Shown piece by piece: positions 26,912 through 36,299 of a stretch of DNA of 64,000 bases. Made by a program: the position numbers and the translations under genes. Numbering within the stretch: the stretch's first letter is position 1; each line of letters starts with the position of its first letter. The stretch is from the NCBI GenBank assembly GCA_012267415.1, contig JAAXGN010000154.1, forward strand, positions 1 to 64,000, in the 5' to 3' direction. Source of the stretch: Candidatus Poribacteria bacterium. GTDB taxonomy: Bacteria; Poribacteria; WGA-4E; WGA-3G. Under the pieces are notes generated by a model, which had not been told where the DNA came from, did not search any database, and was given only the letters and a program-made list of their open reading frames with translations.

Positions 26912-28831
26912 ATGTCTAAAGTAATTGGAATTGATTTAGGAACAACTAATTCGTGCGTTGCCGTTTTAGAGAGTGGTGATGCGAAGGTTATTGAAAACGC
27001 TGAAGGGAATCGGACGACACCTTCTGTAGTCGGCTTTACGAAAGAGGGAGAACGACCTGTTGGACAAGTCGCCAAAAGACAAGCAATAACAAATCCTGAA
27101 AATACAATTTTTTCTATTAAGCGGTTCATGGGGCGGAAATTCAACGAACTCGGTGATGATACTTCCCGAGTGCCTTATGAATTAAAAAGCGACAAAGATG
27201 GTGATGTTGCCGTAAATATTGAAGGTAAGGAATACTCTCCACCTGAGATTTCAGCGATGGTCTTGCGGAAAATGAAGGAAACCGCGGAAGCATATCTTGG
27301 AGATGAAGTTACGCAAGCTGTTATCACCGTTCCTGCTTATTTTAATGATTCGCAACGTCAAGCAACTGCGGATGCTGGTAAAATTGCAGGTTTGGAAGTT
27401 TTGCGGATTATCAATGAACCCACTGCCGCATCGCTTGCTTATGGACTACAAAATGAAGGCGACAAAAAGATCGCTGTTTACGACCTCGGTGGTGGAACGT
27501 TTGACATCTCTATACTAGAAATCGGTGATGGTGTCTTTGAAGTGAAAAGCACAAATGGAGATACACATCTGGGTGGCGATGATTTTGACCAAACTATCAT
27601 TGATTGGATGGCACAGGAATTCCTCAGCAGCCAAGGTATTGATCTCCGTAATGATCAGATGGCATTACAACGTCTAAAAGAGGCAGCGGAAACAGCAAAA
27701 TGTGAACTTTCCACTACATTGCAGACAGATATTAACCTCCCGTTTATTACTGTTGATGCCAGCGGACCGAAGCACCTTAACTTGACACTTACCCGTGCAA
27801 AGTTGGAACAGATTACGGATGAACTCGTTCAACGGTCCCTTGAACCGTGCCGACAAGCTCTTACGGATTCTGAGATTCAATCCTCTGAAATTGATGAAGT
27901 CATTCTCGTCGGTGGACAGACACGGATGCCGAAAGTGCAAGAGGCAGTAAAAGAACTCTTTGGAAAAGAACCGCATAAAGGTGTGAATCCTGATGAGGTC
28001 GTTGCAGTCGGTGCTGCTATTCAGGGTGGTGTTCTCGCTGGTGATGAAGAGGTTAAAGACATCCTCTTGCTTGATGTAACCCCACTCTCACTCGGTATTG
28101 AGACACTTGGCGGTATGTTTACACGGTTAATAGAAAAAAATACGACTATACCCATGAAGAGGTCCGAGAAATTCACGACTGCTGAAAATAATCAGACTGC
28201 TGTTGATGTTCATGTGCTTCAAGGTGAACGTGAACAGGCTGTCTACAACAAGACTATTGGTCGTTTCCGATTGGGTGATATCCCGCCAGCTCCCAGAGGC
28301 GTTCCGCAGATTGAGGTTACTTTTGATATTGATGCCAACGGCATCCTCAACGTCTCTGCTAAGGATACTGCAACTGGCAAAGAACAGAAGATTACAATCA
28401 CTGCCTCCTCAGGTCTCACTGATGCTGAAATAAAACAGATGGTAAAAGATGCTGAAGTCCATGCTGAAGAAGATAAGCAGAAACGGGAAGAAGTTGAAAC
28501 CCGTAATCGTGCGGATTCATTAGTCTACGAAACGGAGAAGAACTTGCAGGAGTTTGGTGACAAGGTAGACGATGCAACGAAAGAGAAAGTTAACGCTGGT
28601 GTTGAACGGGTGAAGCAAGCACTGGAAGCGAACAACAATGCTGAGATAAAATCTGCTACGGATGACCTGATGCAGATATGGCATGAGGCATCTGCAAAAC
28701 TTTATCAACAGACTGCGGATGCGGAACAGGAAACGCCACCTGATGATGCTCCTACTGAAGATGTTCCTGAAGGCGATGTCGTTGATGCTGAGTACGAAGT
28801 CGTTGACGAGGATGAAGAGAAGAAGGAATGA
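26912..28831 (+). CDS. dnaK: Molecular chaperone DnaK (Hsp70)
   Basis: A 639-residue protein of normal DnaK length. [20 protein letters not shown] opens the ATPase domain, with [29 protein letters not shown] and [13 protein letters not shown] following. The substrate-binding domain has [17 protein letters not shown], and the acidic C-terminus ends DEDEEKKE. It folds and remodels client proteins with DnaJ and GrpE, neither of which is adjacent. I chose the ATG at 26912 because GGAGATTGA precedes it and the product then begins as DnaK normally does. No CIRCE operator is visible upstream. Confidence 0.97.
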   Translation: MSKVIGIDLGTTNSCVAVLESGDAKVIENAEGNRTTPSVVGFTKEGERPVGQVAKRQAITNPENTIFSIKRFMGRKFNELGDDTSRVPYELKSDKDGDVAVNIEGKEYSPPEISAMVLRKMKETAEAYLGDEVTQAVITVPAYFNDSQRQATADAGKIAGLEVLRIINEPTAASLAYGLQNEGDKKIAVYDLGGGTFDISILEIGDGVFEVKSTNGDTHLGGDDFDQTIIDWMAQEFLSSQGIDLRNDQMALQRLKEAAETAKCELSTTLQTDINLPFITVDASGPKHLNLTLTRAKLEQITDELVQRSLEPCRQALTDSEIQSSEIDEVILVGGQTRMPKVQEAVKELFGKEPHKGVNPDEVVAVGAAIQGGVLAGDEEVKDILLLDVTPLSLGIETLGGMFTRLIEKNTTIPMKRSEKFTTAENNQTAVDVHVLQGEREQAVYNKTIGRFRLGDIPPAPRGVPQIEVTFDIDANGILNVSAKDTATGKEQKITITASSGLTDAEIKQMVKDAEVHAEEDKQKREEVETRNRADSLVYETEKNLQEFGDKVDDATKEKVNAGVERVKQALEANNNAEIKSATDDLMQIWHEASAKLYQQTADAEQETPPDDAPTEDVPEGDVVDAEYEVVDEDEEKKE

Positions 28832-28869
28832 TCACTTAAGGCTGTTGTGCTATTCTGGAGAAAACAGAA

Positions 28870-29475
28870 ATGGCTTATAGTGATTTTACGTTGGATACAG
28901 TAGTGACGACGTTTCAATTAGAAATCATCGAATCTGCGGTACTTTTTGCTGAAGCAGAAACAGTAGTGCCAAGTAGCTATCTCACAGAGGTGTTGACCAA
29001 GAAGGTGCAGTTAGCCACCGCCATCGGTACTGAAAAGGCAAAATCAGAACTGATTGTTGCTGATATTCTGTTTGAACTCCGGGAGCAATTCGATCAGCGT
29101 ATCAGTTTTTTCTCTGGTATTGAGTTCAGCGTTGACGAGGAAAGCGGATTAACTGGGGTATGCGATTTTTTAGTGAGTTTGTCACCAGTGCAGCATATGT
29201 TACAGGCTCCTGTCATAGTTCTTGTTGAAGCAAAAAAGGATGACCTGAAAATCGGTATGGGACAGTGTGTCGCGGAGATGCTCGCTGCCCAACGTTTTAA
29301 CGCAGAAAGAGGGAACGATATCCCTTGCGTATATGGGGTTTCCACGACAGGAATAGATTGGCTGTTCCTTAAATTGGAGGGAAAATGTTTACATATTGGT
29401 TTGATGACCTACCAAATTGCACAGTGCGACAAAATCCTCGGCATTCTTTCCAGTATGGTTGCCCAGAAGGTGTGA
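28870..29475 (+). CDS. PD-(D/E)XK nuclease-like protein
   Basis: A 201-residue protein. LTGVCDFLVSL followed by VIVLVEAKKDD places Asp and the Glu-x-Lys motif as in PD-(D/E)XK nuclease folds, and GMGQCVAEMLAAQRFN is the helix that usually follows. Small cyanobacterial proteins of this kind are uncharacterised. The N-terminal part is helical. It lies 38 bases after dnaK with its own GGAG site and may be read from the same transcript, but no functional link is known. Confidence 0.6.
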   Translation: MAYSDFTLDTVVTTFQLEIIESAVLFAEAETVVPSSYLTEVLTKKVQLATAIGTEKAKSELIVADILFELREQFDQRISFFSGIEFSVDEESGLTGVCDFLVSLSPVQHMLQAPVIVLVEAKKDDLKIGMGQCVAEMLAAQRFNAERGNDIPCVYGVSTTGIDWLFLKLEGKCLHIGLMTYQIAQCDKILGILSSMVAQKV

Positions 29476-29540
29476 TATTCATTTCAAAGATATAATAGAA
29501 AACTAACGTCCCGTTTGCGTATTGACAGAGTGTTCATACC

Positions 29541-29698
29541 TATAGTAAAACCTATAATTAGTGGGACATTTCTGTAGCGCAAACTTTTAGTTTGCGTCAA
29601 ATATGCACAAACTAAAAGTTTGTGCTACAATTTATATGGAAGTACCTATGCCAAAATAGGTTTATTAAATTGTACCAATTAATTCCAAAGTTCACTAA
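29541..29698. mobile_element. MITE-like element, terminal-repeat family B, GCAAACT core
   Basis: The ends are TATAGTAAAACCTATAATTA and the complement finishing AATTCCAAAGTTCACTAAA. The core is GTAGCGCAAACTTTTAGTTTGCG paired with CACAAACTAAAAGTTTGTGCTAC. The element ends 12 bases before the ATG at 29711, so it forms that gene's upstream region. Confidence 0.65.
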
Positions 29699-29710
29699 AT
29701 TGGGAGAAAT

Positions 29711-30388
29711 ATGTTATTAAAACAGAAATGGGTTTTTGTTGCGTTATTTTTGATTTTGTACCCGGTCACCGTTTATTCTCAGGTATCATTTAAAAAGTTA
29801 CCGGTTGGAGGTACTGGGTTCGGTTTTGAATTCAGTCCGCAGGAAGATTTTACGACTATTGGTGCAAGACTTGACTATGGGATTAATACTGATTCAAAAA
29901 TATCATTTGGTGGCGGTATTGGTTTTGCAGATGATGACTATTTAGAATCCTTTGGTGGAGATGTTCCTCCAACACCAGCAGTAGGTGTGAGTGTAATTCA
30001 TATTCAATCTTTAGGACAATCTGAGTTAGAGTATTTTTTGCAAGGTGGCTTTTCTGGTGCATTCGCACGCGTTGTTGACAACGTTTCGGATGATACCATT
30101 GTAAATTCAAGAGCATTTACACTTTCGGGTGGCGGAGGAATCTTAAAACGGCTCAAAACGCAATCTGAATGGGTTTTAATTCCATACTTTGCCTTGTCTT
30201 ATACGAACATCTGGTTAACAGTGGAAAATACACAGTGGGATTATGAAGAAACGGATAGTGATGGCAGTTTCGGTGGAAATATTGGATTAGAAATTGAGTT
30301 GTCAAAAAAAATGAGTGTGATTGGATCTTTTGCGTTTTCTTTTGAGAGTTCGGATACGGTTTTTAGTCTCGGATTAAATTTTCATTGA
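29711..30388 (+). CDS. Outer-membrane beta-barrel-like protein
   Basis: A 225-residue protein with a signal peptide ending near VYSQV. The remainder alternates polar and hydrophobic residues in short strands rich in Gly and Phe (GTGFGFEFSP, ISFGGGIGFADD, FTLSGGGGIL, MSVIGSFAFSFES) and ends in a phenylalanine-containing strand FSLGLNFH, typical of outer-membrane barrels. No specific family is recognised. GGGAG lies four bases before the ATG. A strong hairpin follows the stop. Confidence 0.65.
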   Translation: MLLKQKWVFVALFLILYPVTVYSQVSFKKLPVGGTGFGFEFSPQEDFTTIGARLDYGINTDSKISFGGGIGFADDDYLESFGGDVPPTPAVGVSVIHIQSLGQSELEYFLQGGFSGAFARVVDNVSDDTIVNSRAFTLSGGGGILKRLKTQSEWVLIPYFALSYTNIWLTVENTQWDYEETDSDGSFGGNIGLEIELSKKMSVIGSFAFSFESSDTVFSLGLNFH

Positions 30389-30401
30389 TATGGAAATAAA
30401 T

Positions 30402-30446
30402 TTAAGGAGGTGTTGCGCTGTTTAAAGCCGCACAACACCTCCTTAA
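30402..30446. terminator. Strong hairpin after the beta-barrel gene
   Basis: TTAAGGAGGTGTTGCGC and CGCACAACACCTCCTTAA form a nearly perfect stem of at least 14 pairs with a short loop. There is no clear T-tract, so it is a weak case for an intrinsic terminator. The stem contains AAGGAGGTG and its complement. Confidence 0.45.
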
Positions 30447-30511
30447 GGAAACCTCATTACCGCTTTATCGGCATTGCGAAACTATAGCATCCTCTCAATA
30501 AAGCGTTGACA

Positions 30512-31941
30512 TTAAGGGATATCCCATAGACGCACTCCACGTCCACCACCAATTGCAAGTGTATTTCCATCTGGACTGAACGCTACACTTTCAACGCTGT
30601 CATCCCCGTCCCCATACCATTCAAGCCTGTGCTTTTGTGTGCCTGTTGCTACATCCCACAGATGGATAGTTGCTTGCCAACTAAAATTCCCCCAACTACT
30701 AGTTGCGAGTGTTTTCCCATCTGGACTGAATGCGACGCTATTGGAGCCGGACTGAAGTATGTACTTTTCTGTGCTTGTTGCCACATCCCACAAACGGATA
30801 GTTCCATTGACGACACTTGCGAGTGTTTTCCCATCTGGACTGAATGCGACGCTATGGACATAATCATCCCACTGCAATTGAAGTATGTGCTTTTGTGTGC
30901 CTGTTGTCACGTCCCACAAACGGATAGTCGAATCTGAACCACCACTAGTTGCGAGTGTTTTCCCATCTGGACTGAATGCGACGCTATTGGAGCCGGACAA
31001 ATGCCCTTGAAGTATGTACTTTTCTGTGCTTGTTGCCACATCCCACAGACGGAGAGTTTCATTGCCACTACTTGCGAGTGTTTTTCCATCAGGACTAAAT
31101 GCTACACTAAGAACACCATAATATTGACCACCCCGATGCCCTACAAGTCTGTGCTTTAGTGTGCCTGTTGCCACATCCCACAGGCCGATAGTCCCATCCC
31201 TGCTACCACTTGCGAGTGTTTTCCCATTCGGACCGAACGCTACGCAATAGACATAACCCCATGCCCTCTAAGTCTGTGCTTTAGCGTACCTGTTGCCACA
31301 TCCCACAGGCCGATAGTTGCTTGCCAACTACCACTTGCGAGTGTTTTTCCATCCGGACTAAACCCTACACTAAAAACACCTTCATGGATTAACATATTGT
31401 GTTTCTCACCATTCTCAGTCCAAATGGTCCAAAATCCATCTTCAGCACTGTCTTTGAAGAATCCTTCAGACTTTTTCTGTCCGTTCTCATACCAGTAAGT
31501 CCACTTTCCATCTTTTGCACTGTCTTTGAAGAATCCTTTCACCTCATTCTGCTGGTTACTGTACCATTTAAGATAAATACCGTGTTTCTTTCCATCCTGT
31601 ACCTGCCAGAGTTCGTTATACCAAAGAAGATTATCATCTTCTTCTTGTTGACTTTTTACCCATCCTGTATAAGGTTCTTCTTGGTTAGGGGCATAGAATA
31701 ATTCTTCACCAGATGAGGATTGTCGCGTCTGCAAGTTGTCCTCGTCTATTGCTTCCATAAGGATTTGCTCACGCATTTTGGGATCATCCAGATTCGGCAG
31801 GTTATCGGAAATAAGATCGCCATCAGCAATCGGATCATCATCGTCCATCTCAGACCCTCCGCAACCGATTAACAGCGCGAAACACATACAAAACATTGAG
31901 ATAATTGTTATCACGTCCCATAAAATACATTTATTAGACAT
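30512..31941 (-). pseudogene. MORN/WD40 lipoprotein gene with one frameshift
   Basis: The N-terminal part (31941 to 31240) starts with a lipoprotein signal (FALLIGCGG), then three MORN/YwqK-like repeats (GKKHGIYLKWYSN, KDGKWTYWYENGQ, EDGFWTIWTENGE) and a first WD40 blade. At a run of four C (31257-31260) the frame shifts by one base: restoring one G on the coding strand makes HGG-YVYCVAFGPNGKTLASG continue straight into the six following WD40 blades, down to the stop at 30512. GGAGG precedes the ATG. The WD40 blades are nearly identical in DNA, pointing to recent tandem expansion. The shift could be a real mutation, a phase-variation site or a sequencing error. Confidence 0.8.
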
Positions 31942-32040
31942 AGTTTCCTCCATCAGTATTGTCAAACAGCGTTTTTACACTTTTGGCTATTCAGAATTTT
32001 AATCTCGTAAAATAGATTGGAGTAGTTATACTCTATTAAT

Positions 32041-32125
32041 TAATGCCCTGCCAACGCAATTCCATCACGATAAGATAAGTCTGTATGGATGTCTGCAAAG
32101 CACCTAACGGACCACATCAATCAGC
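32041..32125 (-). pseudogene. Remnant of a malate dehydrogenase 3' end
   Basis: Read on the minus strand, GCTTTGCAGACATCC and then CGTGATGGAATTGCG...CATTAA resemble the last 75 bases of mdh (32788-32866), which encode ALQTSAQTYREGIALLGY and stop. The copy has one frameshift and several substitutions and ends at the equivalent TAA. The rest of a second mdh gene is absent. The two copies bracket the HicBA genes. Confidence 0.65.
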
Positions 32126-32239
32126 TACCTCAGTATCCACAGATTCTGGGAGTTGTGGCTGTTTACTTGGTAAATCTGCGAATTTATATTTGCCAGACCG
32201 CAGTATCTGTTCCTGCATCTCTTGGTAGTGGGCAACCAT
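32117..32239 (-). CDS. Small ORF after hicA, possibly a gene fragment
   Basis: It encodes about 40 residues starting MVAHYQEMQEQ, with SGKYKFADLPSKQ and an acidic end, and stops at TGA 32117-32119. In-frame coding-like sequence continues upstream to 32263 (IAEIEPDVGR) without a start codon, so this may be the tail of a truncated gene. The helical, charged composition resembles the antitoxin-like tail of the PIN fusion at 2845, but the match is weak. Confidence 0.35.
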   Translation of the reverse strand: MVAHYQEMQEQILRSGKYKFADLPSKQPQLPESVDTEVAD

Positions 32240-32265
32240 TCGACCTACATCAGGTTCAATCTCTG

Positions 32266-32451
32266 CTATAGTCGTGGAATGCCTAAATCTTTACAAATCT
32301 TCTTAGCAAGATTATTGTCTATTTCAGTATGTCTTGGAACAGCAGTACGGTTCCCTGTATCTGCATTACTCCACCATGAATGTCTACGACCTTCGCGAAT
32401 CAAGTAACATCTGTGTCTTCTGAGATGTCGAATCAACTGTCTAAGTTTCAT
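32266..32451 (-). CDS. hicA: HicA-like mRNA interferase toxin
   Basis: A 61-residue double-stranded-RNA-binding-like protein: LIRHLRRHRCYLIREGRRHSWW is the usual first half, with the catalytic His of the GxxH segment, and AVPRHTEIDNNLAKKICKDLGI the second. HicA cleaves mRNA ribosome-independently. Its ATG overlaps the hicB stop (ATGA), so hicB is upstream, the less common gene order. It is bracketed with hicB by mdh 3'-end sequence. Confidence 0.8.
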   Translation of the reverse strand: MKLRQLIRHLRRHRCYLIREGRRHSWWSNADTGNRTAVPRHTEIDNNLAKKICKDLGIPRL

Positions 32452-32660
32452 ACAGCGATTTTGACTACCTCATAGTTATCTTCACTTTGGTATAATGCAT
32501 CCTCTGCTTCAAATTCTAAAGCTTCACGAAGCGTAATTCTCAGTGTTTCTAATAGTTCTTCTCGCGTTCTTTCTTGGCAATTCACTCCAGGGATTTCGCG
32601 TACCCATCCGATCCACCATTCACCACGGTGTTGAATTTGGGCAGTATAGATTCTTTCCAT
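32448..32660 (-). CDS. hicB: HicB-like antitoxin
   Basis: A 70-residue protein: YTAQIQHRGEWWIGWVREIPGVNCQERTREELLETLRITLREALEFE matches the HicB core. It would bind and neutralise HicA. It is short and lacks a C-terminal DNA-binding domain. GGAGAAAAAAT precedes the ATG, giving a clear start. HicA follows with a four-base overlap. Confidence 0.8.
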   Translation of the reverse strand: MERIYTAQIQHRGEWWIGWVREIPGVNCQERTREELLETLRITLREALEFEAEDALYQSEDNYEVVKIAV

Positions 32661-32787
32661 ATTTTTTCTCCTTGCAATTATCGTAACATGACATAATCGA
32701 AAGATACAAGGAATTTTCAATTCCTGAATTTCGTTGGAACGTGTAAAAAAACAGCATACCTGAATTACTAAAAGGACGTAAGACTGG

Positions 32788-33714
32788 TTAATATCCCAAC
32801 AACGCGATCCCTTCACGATACGTCTGTGCGGATGTTTGCAAAGCACTTAACTCGTCATCTGTCAAGTCAATCTCAATGATCTCTTCAACGCCATTTGCTC
32901 CGAGTTTAATTGGGACACCGATATAAAGATCAATGATACCGTATTGTCCTGTAAGATGTGCAGAACAGGGGAGTAGTCGTTTCTTGTCCAATACGATTGC
33001 TTCTGCCATCTGTGCTAATGATGCGCCTGCAGCATAATATCCGCTTGTTTTGAGGAGATTTACGACTTCAGCACCACCGTCACGGGTTCGCTGCGCCATC
33101 GCTTCAATCCGTTCGTCTGTTATCAATTGCGGGATTGGGATGCCGTTGACGGTCGTATAGCGTGGTAAGGGAACCATTGTATCACCGTGTCCGCCAAGAA
33201 CGAGTGCATGGATGTCTTCTACGGATACACCCAGTTCCAGTGAGATAAAATAGCGGAACCGCGCTGAATCCAATACACCTGCTTGTCCGACGACTCGGTG
33301 TGAAGGAAATCCTGATACCTTCCACGCGTGGTAGGTCATGATGTCAAGTGGGTTGGTGAGCATCATGATAATAGTGTCTGGTGAGTGTTTTACGACATTT
33401 TCTGTGACGCTGCCAACGATATTGGCATTCGTCTGTAAAAGGTCTTCACGCGTCATGCCAGGTTTCCGTGGAGAACCTGATGTGATAATCACTAAATCCG
33501 AGTCTGCCGTTGCGGAATAGTCAAGGTCTCCGCTAATGGCTGCGTCAAACAGTTCTACTGGTCCCATTTCTGCCATGTCTAACGCTTTACCTTGTGGGAC
33601 ACCATCAACGATGTCAATCATGACGACATCCCCGAGTTGCTTCTGTGCAATCAGAAATGCTGCTGTTGCGCCGACGTTTCCTGCGCCTATTACACTTATT
33701 TTCTTTCTTGCCAC
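32788..33714 (-). CDS. mdh: Malate dehydrogenase
   Basis: A 308-residue NAD-dependent enzyme of the LDH-like malate dehydrogenase group. KISVIGAGNVGATAAF binds NAD; SPRKPGMTREDLLQTN carries the substrate-loop arginines; GQAGVLDSARFRYF and LGGHGDTMVPL contain the catalytic Asp/Arg and His. It oxidises malate to oxaloacetate in the TCA cycle. The GTG at 33714 has GGAGGAAGAA upstream and is preferred over the longer start. icd and a citrate synthase lie upstream on the same strand. Confidence 0.93.
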   Translation of the reverse strand: MARKKISVIGAGNVGATAAFLIAQKQLGDVVMIDIVDGVPQGKALDMAEMGPVELFDAAISGDLDYSATADSDLVIITSGSPRKPGMTREDLLQTNANIVGSVTENVVKHSPDTIIMMLTNPLDIMTYHAWKVSGFPSHRVVGQAGVLDSARFRYFISLELGVSVEDIHALVLGGHGDTMVPLPRYTTVNGIPIPQLITDERIEAMAQRTRDGGAEVVNLLKTSGYYAAGASLAQMAEAIVLDKKRLLPCSAHLTGQYGIIDLYIGVPIKLGANGVEEIIEIDLTDDELSALQTSAQTYREGIALLGY

Positions 33715-33761
33715 TTCTTCCTCCAATAACAGAATTTTTCATTAAGATATTATATTCAATA

Positions 33762-33899
33762 CTATTTTTCTATATTCTCACGAATTGCAATAACTTCTTC
33801 CAAAATACGTTTGTGAAGATAATATATCACATACACCATCAAAAAACCGATGCCTGCTAACAGACTAACGCCAAGAACAATTTTTGTTTTTAAAGACAT
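33762..33899 (-). CDS. Small single-span membrane protein
   Basis: A 45-residue protein, MSLKTKIVLGVS...NIEK, with one hydrophobic span (residues 7-28) followed by a charged helix (HKRILEEVIAIREN). AAGGA lies seven bases before the ATG. It sits between mdh and a lipoprotein gene on the same strand, separated from mdh by 47 bases. No family is recognised. Confidence 0.6.
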   Translation of the reverse strand: MSLKTKIVLGVSLLAGIGFLMVYVIYYLHKRILEEVIAIRENIEK

Positions 33900-33932
33900 G
33901 TGATGTTCCTTTCAGATTCCTTGTCGTGCAGA

Positions 33933-34850
33933 TTATGGTACTTTAGCAGATTCGTCAGTAAAGTATTTAGAGATTTCAGGATCCCCATGCCCCATATCAA
34001 CAACATGTCCTGTTACACTGTCAATTTGTTGAAGTTGCCAGTCTTCGTGTTCGTTCTTAATCAGGTATGCATAGGTTGTCCCGGAACCTTGCGTCCTATA
34101 AGAAGCAGAAGCTCTTGCACTCGCTTCTAAAGTATTTGGATCAGATTTCGCTCTACGAATCCAGAATTGACTAAACCGGTTACTACCTGTCCAGTTATGT
34201 CTGGCAGTGTCTTGTGCAAACCACAGGGATACTATCGTGGATTCAATCTGTGGCCAACCTGCTGTTGGTCCGACGGGTTCAACGAACCCCTCTGTTACCC
34301 ATGCCACACGAAATTGAGCATGGTCAGGATGTTCTTTCCATAAATTCTGAATGTCTACTAACTTTCTACTGTTGAAGGTTGAATAGAAAGCACTATAGAC
34401 TTGTTGTATCTCCCTCTTTTCTGCCTCAAAATCGATCGGTTCAGCTGTTGCGTCAACTATAGGTTCCGATGGGTCAGTAGTTGGTGTTCTGTTCGGGACA
34501 CCATCATCGGGAGGTACAGTGTAATTTAAGATTTTGCGTCCTGTTGTCCATGAGATGATGATAATATGATTTCGTCCAGATGAGAACTTAGGATACCCTT
34601 GTAGAGTAAGTTCACGACCATCCAATTCCCACAGAATCGACTTGTCCTGCTGTCCTTGTAACTCTACATTTAGTGAAACTGGTATATTGTCAAATGAAAC
34701 AGTAATTATCTGGTCTGAGTCAATTGTACTGTTGTCTGATGGATAAGCGTTTATAAATGATGCGTCGTCTTCATCTCCTCCACAGCCAATAACAAAAACC
34801 ATAATTGCACTATAGATAAGTAACCCAAAAACCGTATATGAATTCTTCAA
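33933..34850 (-). CDS. Lipoprotein with a C-terminal NTF2/SnoaL-like domain
   Basis: A 305-residue protein if translation starts at the TTG at 34850, which has AGGA upstream and puts the lipobox FVIGCGG at the expected place; a longer frame reaches 34910. After the lipobox an Ig-like region (SFDNIPVSLNVELQGQQDKSILWEL) is followed by a Pro/Thr linker and a domain starting EIQQVYSAFYSTFNSRK, which reads like a SnoaL/NTF2 fold. It would be anchored in a membrane, facing outward. The function is unknown. Confidence 0.6.
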   Translation of the reverse strand: MKNSYTVFGLLIYSAIMVFVIGCGGDEDDASFINAYPSDNSTIDSDQIITVSFDNIPVSLNVELQGQQDKSILWELDGRELTLQGYPKFSSGRNHIIIISWTTGRKILNYTVPPDDGVPNRTPTTDPSEPIVDATAEPIDFEAEKREIQQVYSAFYSTFNSRKLVDIQNLWKEHPDHAQFRVAWVTEGFVEPVGPTAGWPQIESTIVSLWFAQDTARHNWTGSNRFSQFWIRRAKSDPNTLEASARASASYRTQGSGTTYAYLIKNEHEDWQLQQIDSVTGHVVDMGHGDPEISKYFTDESAKVP

Positions 34851-34967
34851 AATTCCTATCCCTGCAAAATCATTCAGTATAAGCGTTTGTAAATGGAAGT
34901 TAACACGCAAACTTCAAGACAATTTAGTTTAAAAACAGGTGCTGTTCATGTGATGGCGTAACATACT

Positions 34968-36215
34968 TTACGAAAAGTTCTCAATAATTGCTTCACCGTA
35001 TTCTGATGTGCGGACTTTTGTCGCGCCCTCCATCAATCTTTCCAAATCGTAGGTTACTTTTTTCTGTAGAATAGTCTTCTCAAGTCCCGTAATAATCAGA
35101 TCCGCAGCGTCTTGCCAACCGAGATGCTCTAACATCATCACTGCAGAGAGGATAAGTGAACTCGGATTGACGACATCCTGATCAGCATATTTCGGCGCGG
35201 TGCCGTGTGTTGCTTCAAAAAGTGCAACTTCATCGTTGAGATTGCCACCCGGTGCCATGCCGATGCCACCGACTTGGGCTGCTGCTGCATCAGAGAGGTA
35301 GTCACCATTCAGATTCGGTGTAACAATCACATCGTATTCATCGGTACGGGTCAATATCTGCTGTAGCATGCTATCCGCGATCCTGTCATTGATGATGATT
35401 TTGCCATCGGGGACGTTTCCATCATATTCGTCATAGAGTTCTGCTTCCGTGATGGTGGTATCAGCAAACTCTTCCTTAGCGAGTTCATATCCCCATGCAC
35501 AGAACGCTCCCTCAGTAAACTTCATGATATTGCCTTTGTGGACAAAGGTGACGCTCTGCTTGTTATGGTCTATTGCGTATTGAATCGCCATCCGTGCCAG
35601 ACGTTTTGTGCCAAAGATACTAATGGGTTTTATGCCGACACCAGAGTCCTCCCGTATTTCCACTCCCATTTCTGTGCGCAGCAGATCAATTACCTTTTTG
35701 ACCTCTGGTGTACCTTGTTCCCATTCAATCCCTGCGTATACATCTTCAGTATTCTCACGAAAGATGACAACGTCCATCTTTTCTGGGTGTGTTACGGGAG
35801 CAGGGACACCTTGGAAATAGCGGACAGGTCGTACACAAGCATAGAGTTCAAGTACCTGTCGCAGTGTCACATTCAAGCTACGAAAACCGCCACCGACAGG
35901 CGTTGTTAAAGGACCTTTCAATGCAACTTTGAAATGTTCAATTGCATTGAATGTATCTTGCGGGAGCCATTCGTTATATTTTGCCTGGGCGTTTTCACCG
36001 GCGTATACATCAAACCAAACGATCTTTCTTTTTCCATCATAGGCAGTCTGGACAGCGGCATCAACGACACGCCGGGTAGTTTTCATAATGTCTCGTCCGA
36101 TACCGTCACCTTCAATGACAGGGATAATCGGATTATCTGGAACAACCTTTTGTCCATCTGCAGATTCTATTCTTTCACCCGCTGTTGGGATTGTCAATTG
36201 TTCAAATTCAATCAC
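34968..36215 (-). CDS. icd: Isocitrate dehydrogenase (NADP-type)
   Basis: A 415-residue protein. [32 protein letters not shown] (with the substrate-binding serine), [16 protein letters not shown] and [18 protein letters not shown] follow the bacterial NADP enzyme. It oxidatively decarboxylates isocitrate to 2-oxoglutarate. The preferred start is a GTG at 36215, behind GAGAGGA, giving [10 protein letters not shown]. The citrate synthase gene ends 84 bases upstream, so the two are probably co-transcribed. Confidence 0.95.
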   Translation of the reverse strand: MIEFEQLTIPTAGERIESADGQKVVPDNPIIPVIEGDGIGRDIMKTTRRVVDAAVQTAYDGKRKIVWFDVYAGENAQAKYNEWLPQDTFNAIEHFKVALKGPLTTPVGGGFRSLNVTLRQVLELYACVRPVRYFQGVPAPVTHPEKMDVVIFRENTEDVYAGIEWEQGTPEVKKVIDLLRTEMGVEIREDSGVGIKPISIFGTKRLARMAIQYAIDHNKQSVTFVHKGNIMKFTEGAFCAWGYELAKEEFADTTITEAELYDEYDGNVPDGKIIINDRIADSMLQQILTRTDEYDVIVTPNLNGDYLSDAAAAQVGGIGMAPGGNLNDEVALFEATHGTAPKYADQDVVNPSSLILSAVMMLEHLGWQDAADLIITGLEKTILQKKVTYDLERLMEGATKVRTSEYGEAIIENFS

Positions 36216-36299
36216 TGGGATTCCTCTCTTGTTCACACAGACACTTTATAGGATACTTTCACACTTTGGTTTTTTGAAGGTAGGAACAACGAAAGTTTA

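Noticed and set aside
32089..32271. Plus-strand ORF of 60 codons downstream of hicA
   Set aside because: It is antisense to the mdh remnant and to coding-like minus-strand sequence and has no ribosome binding site.
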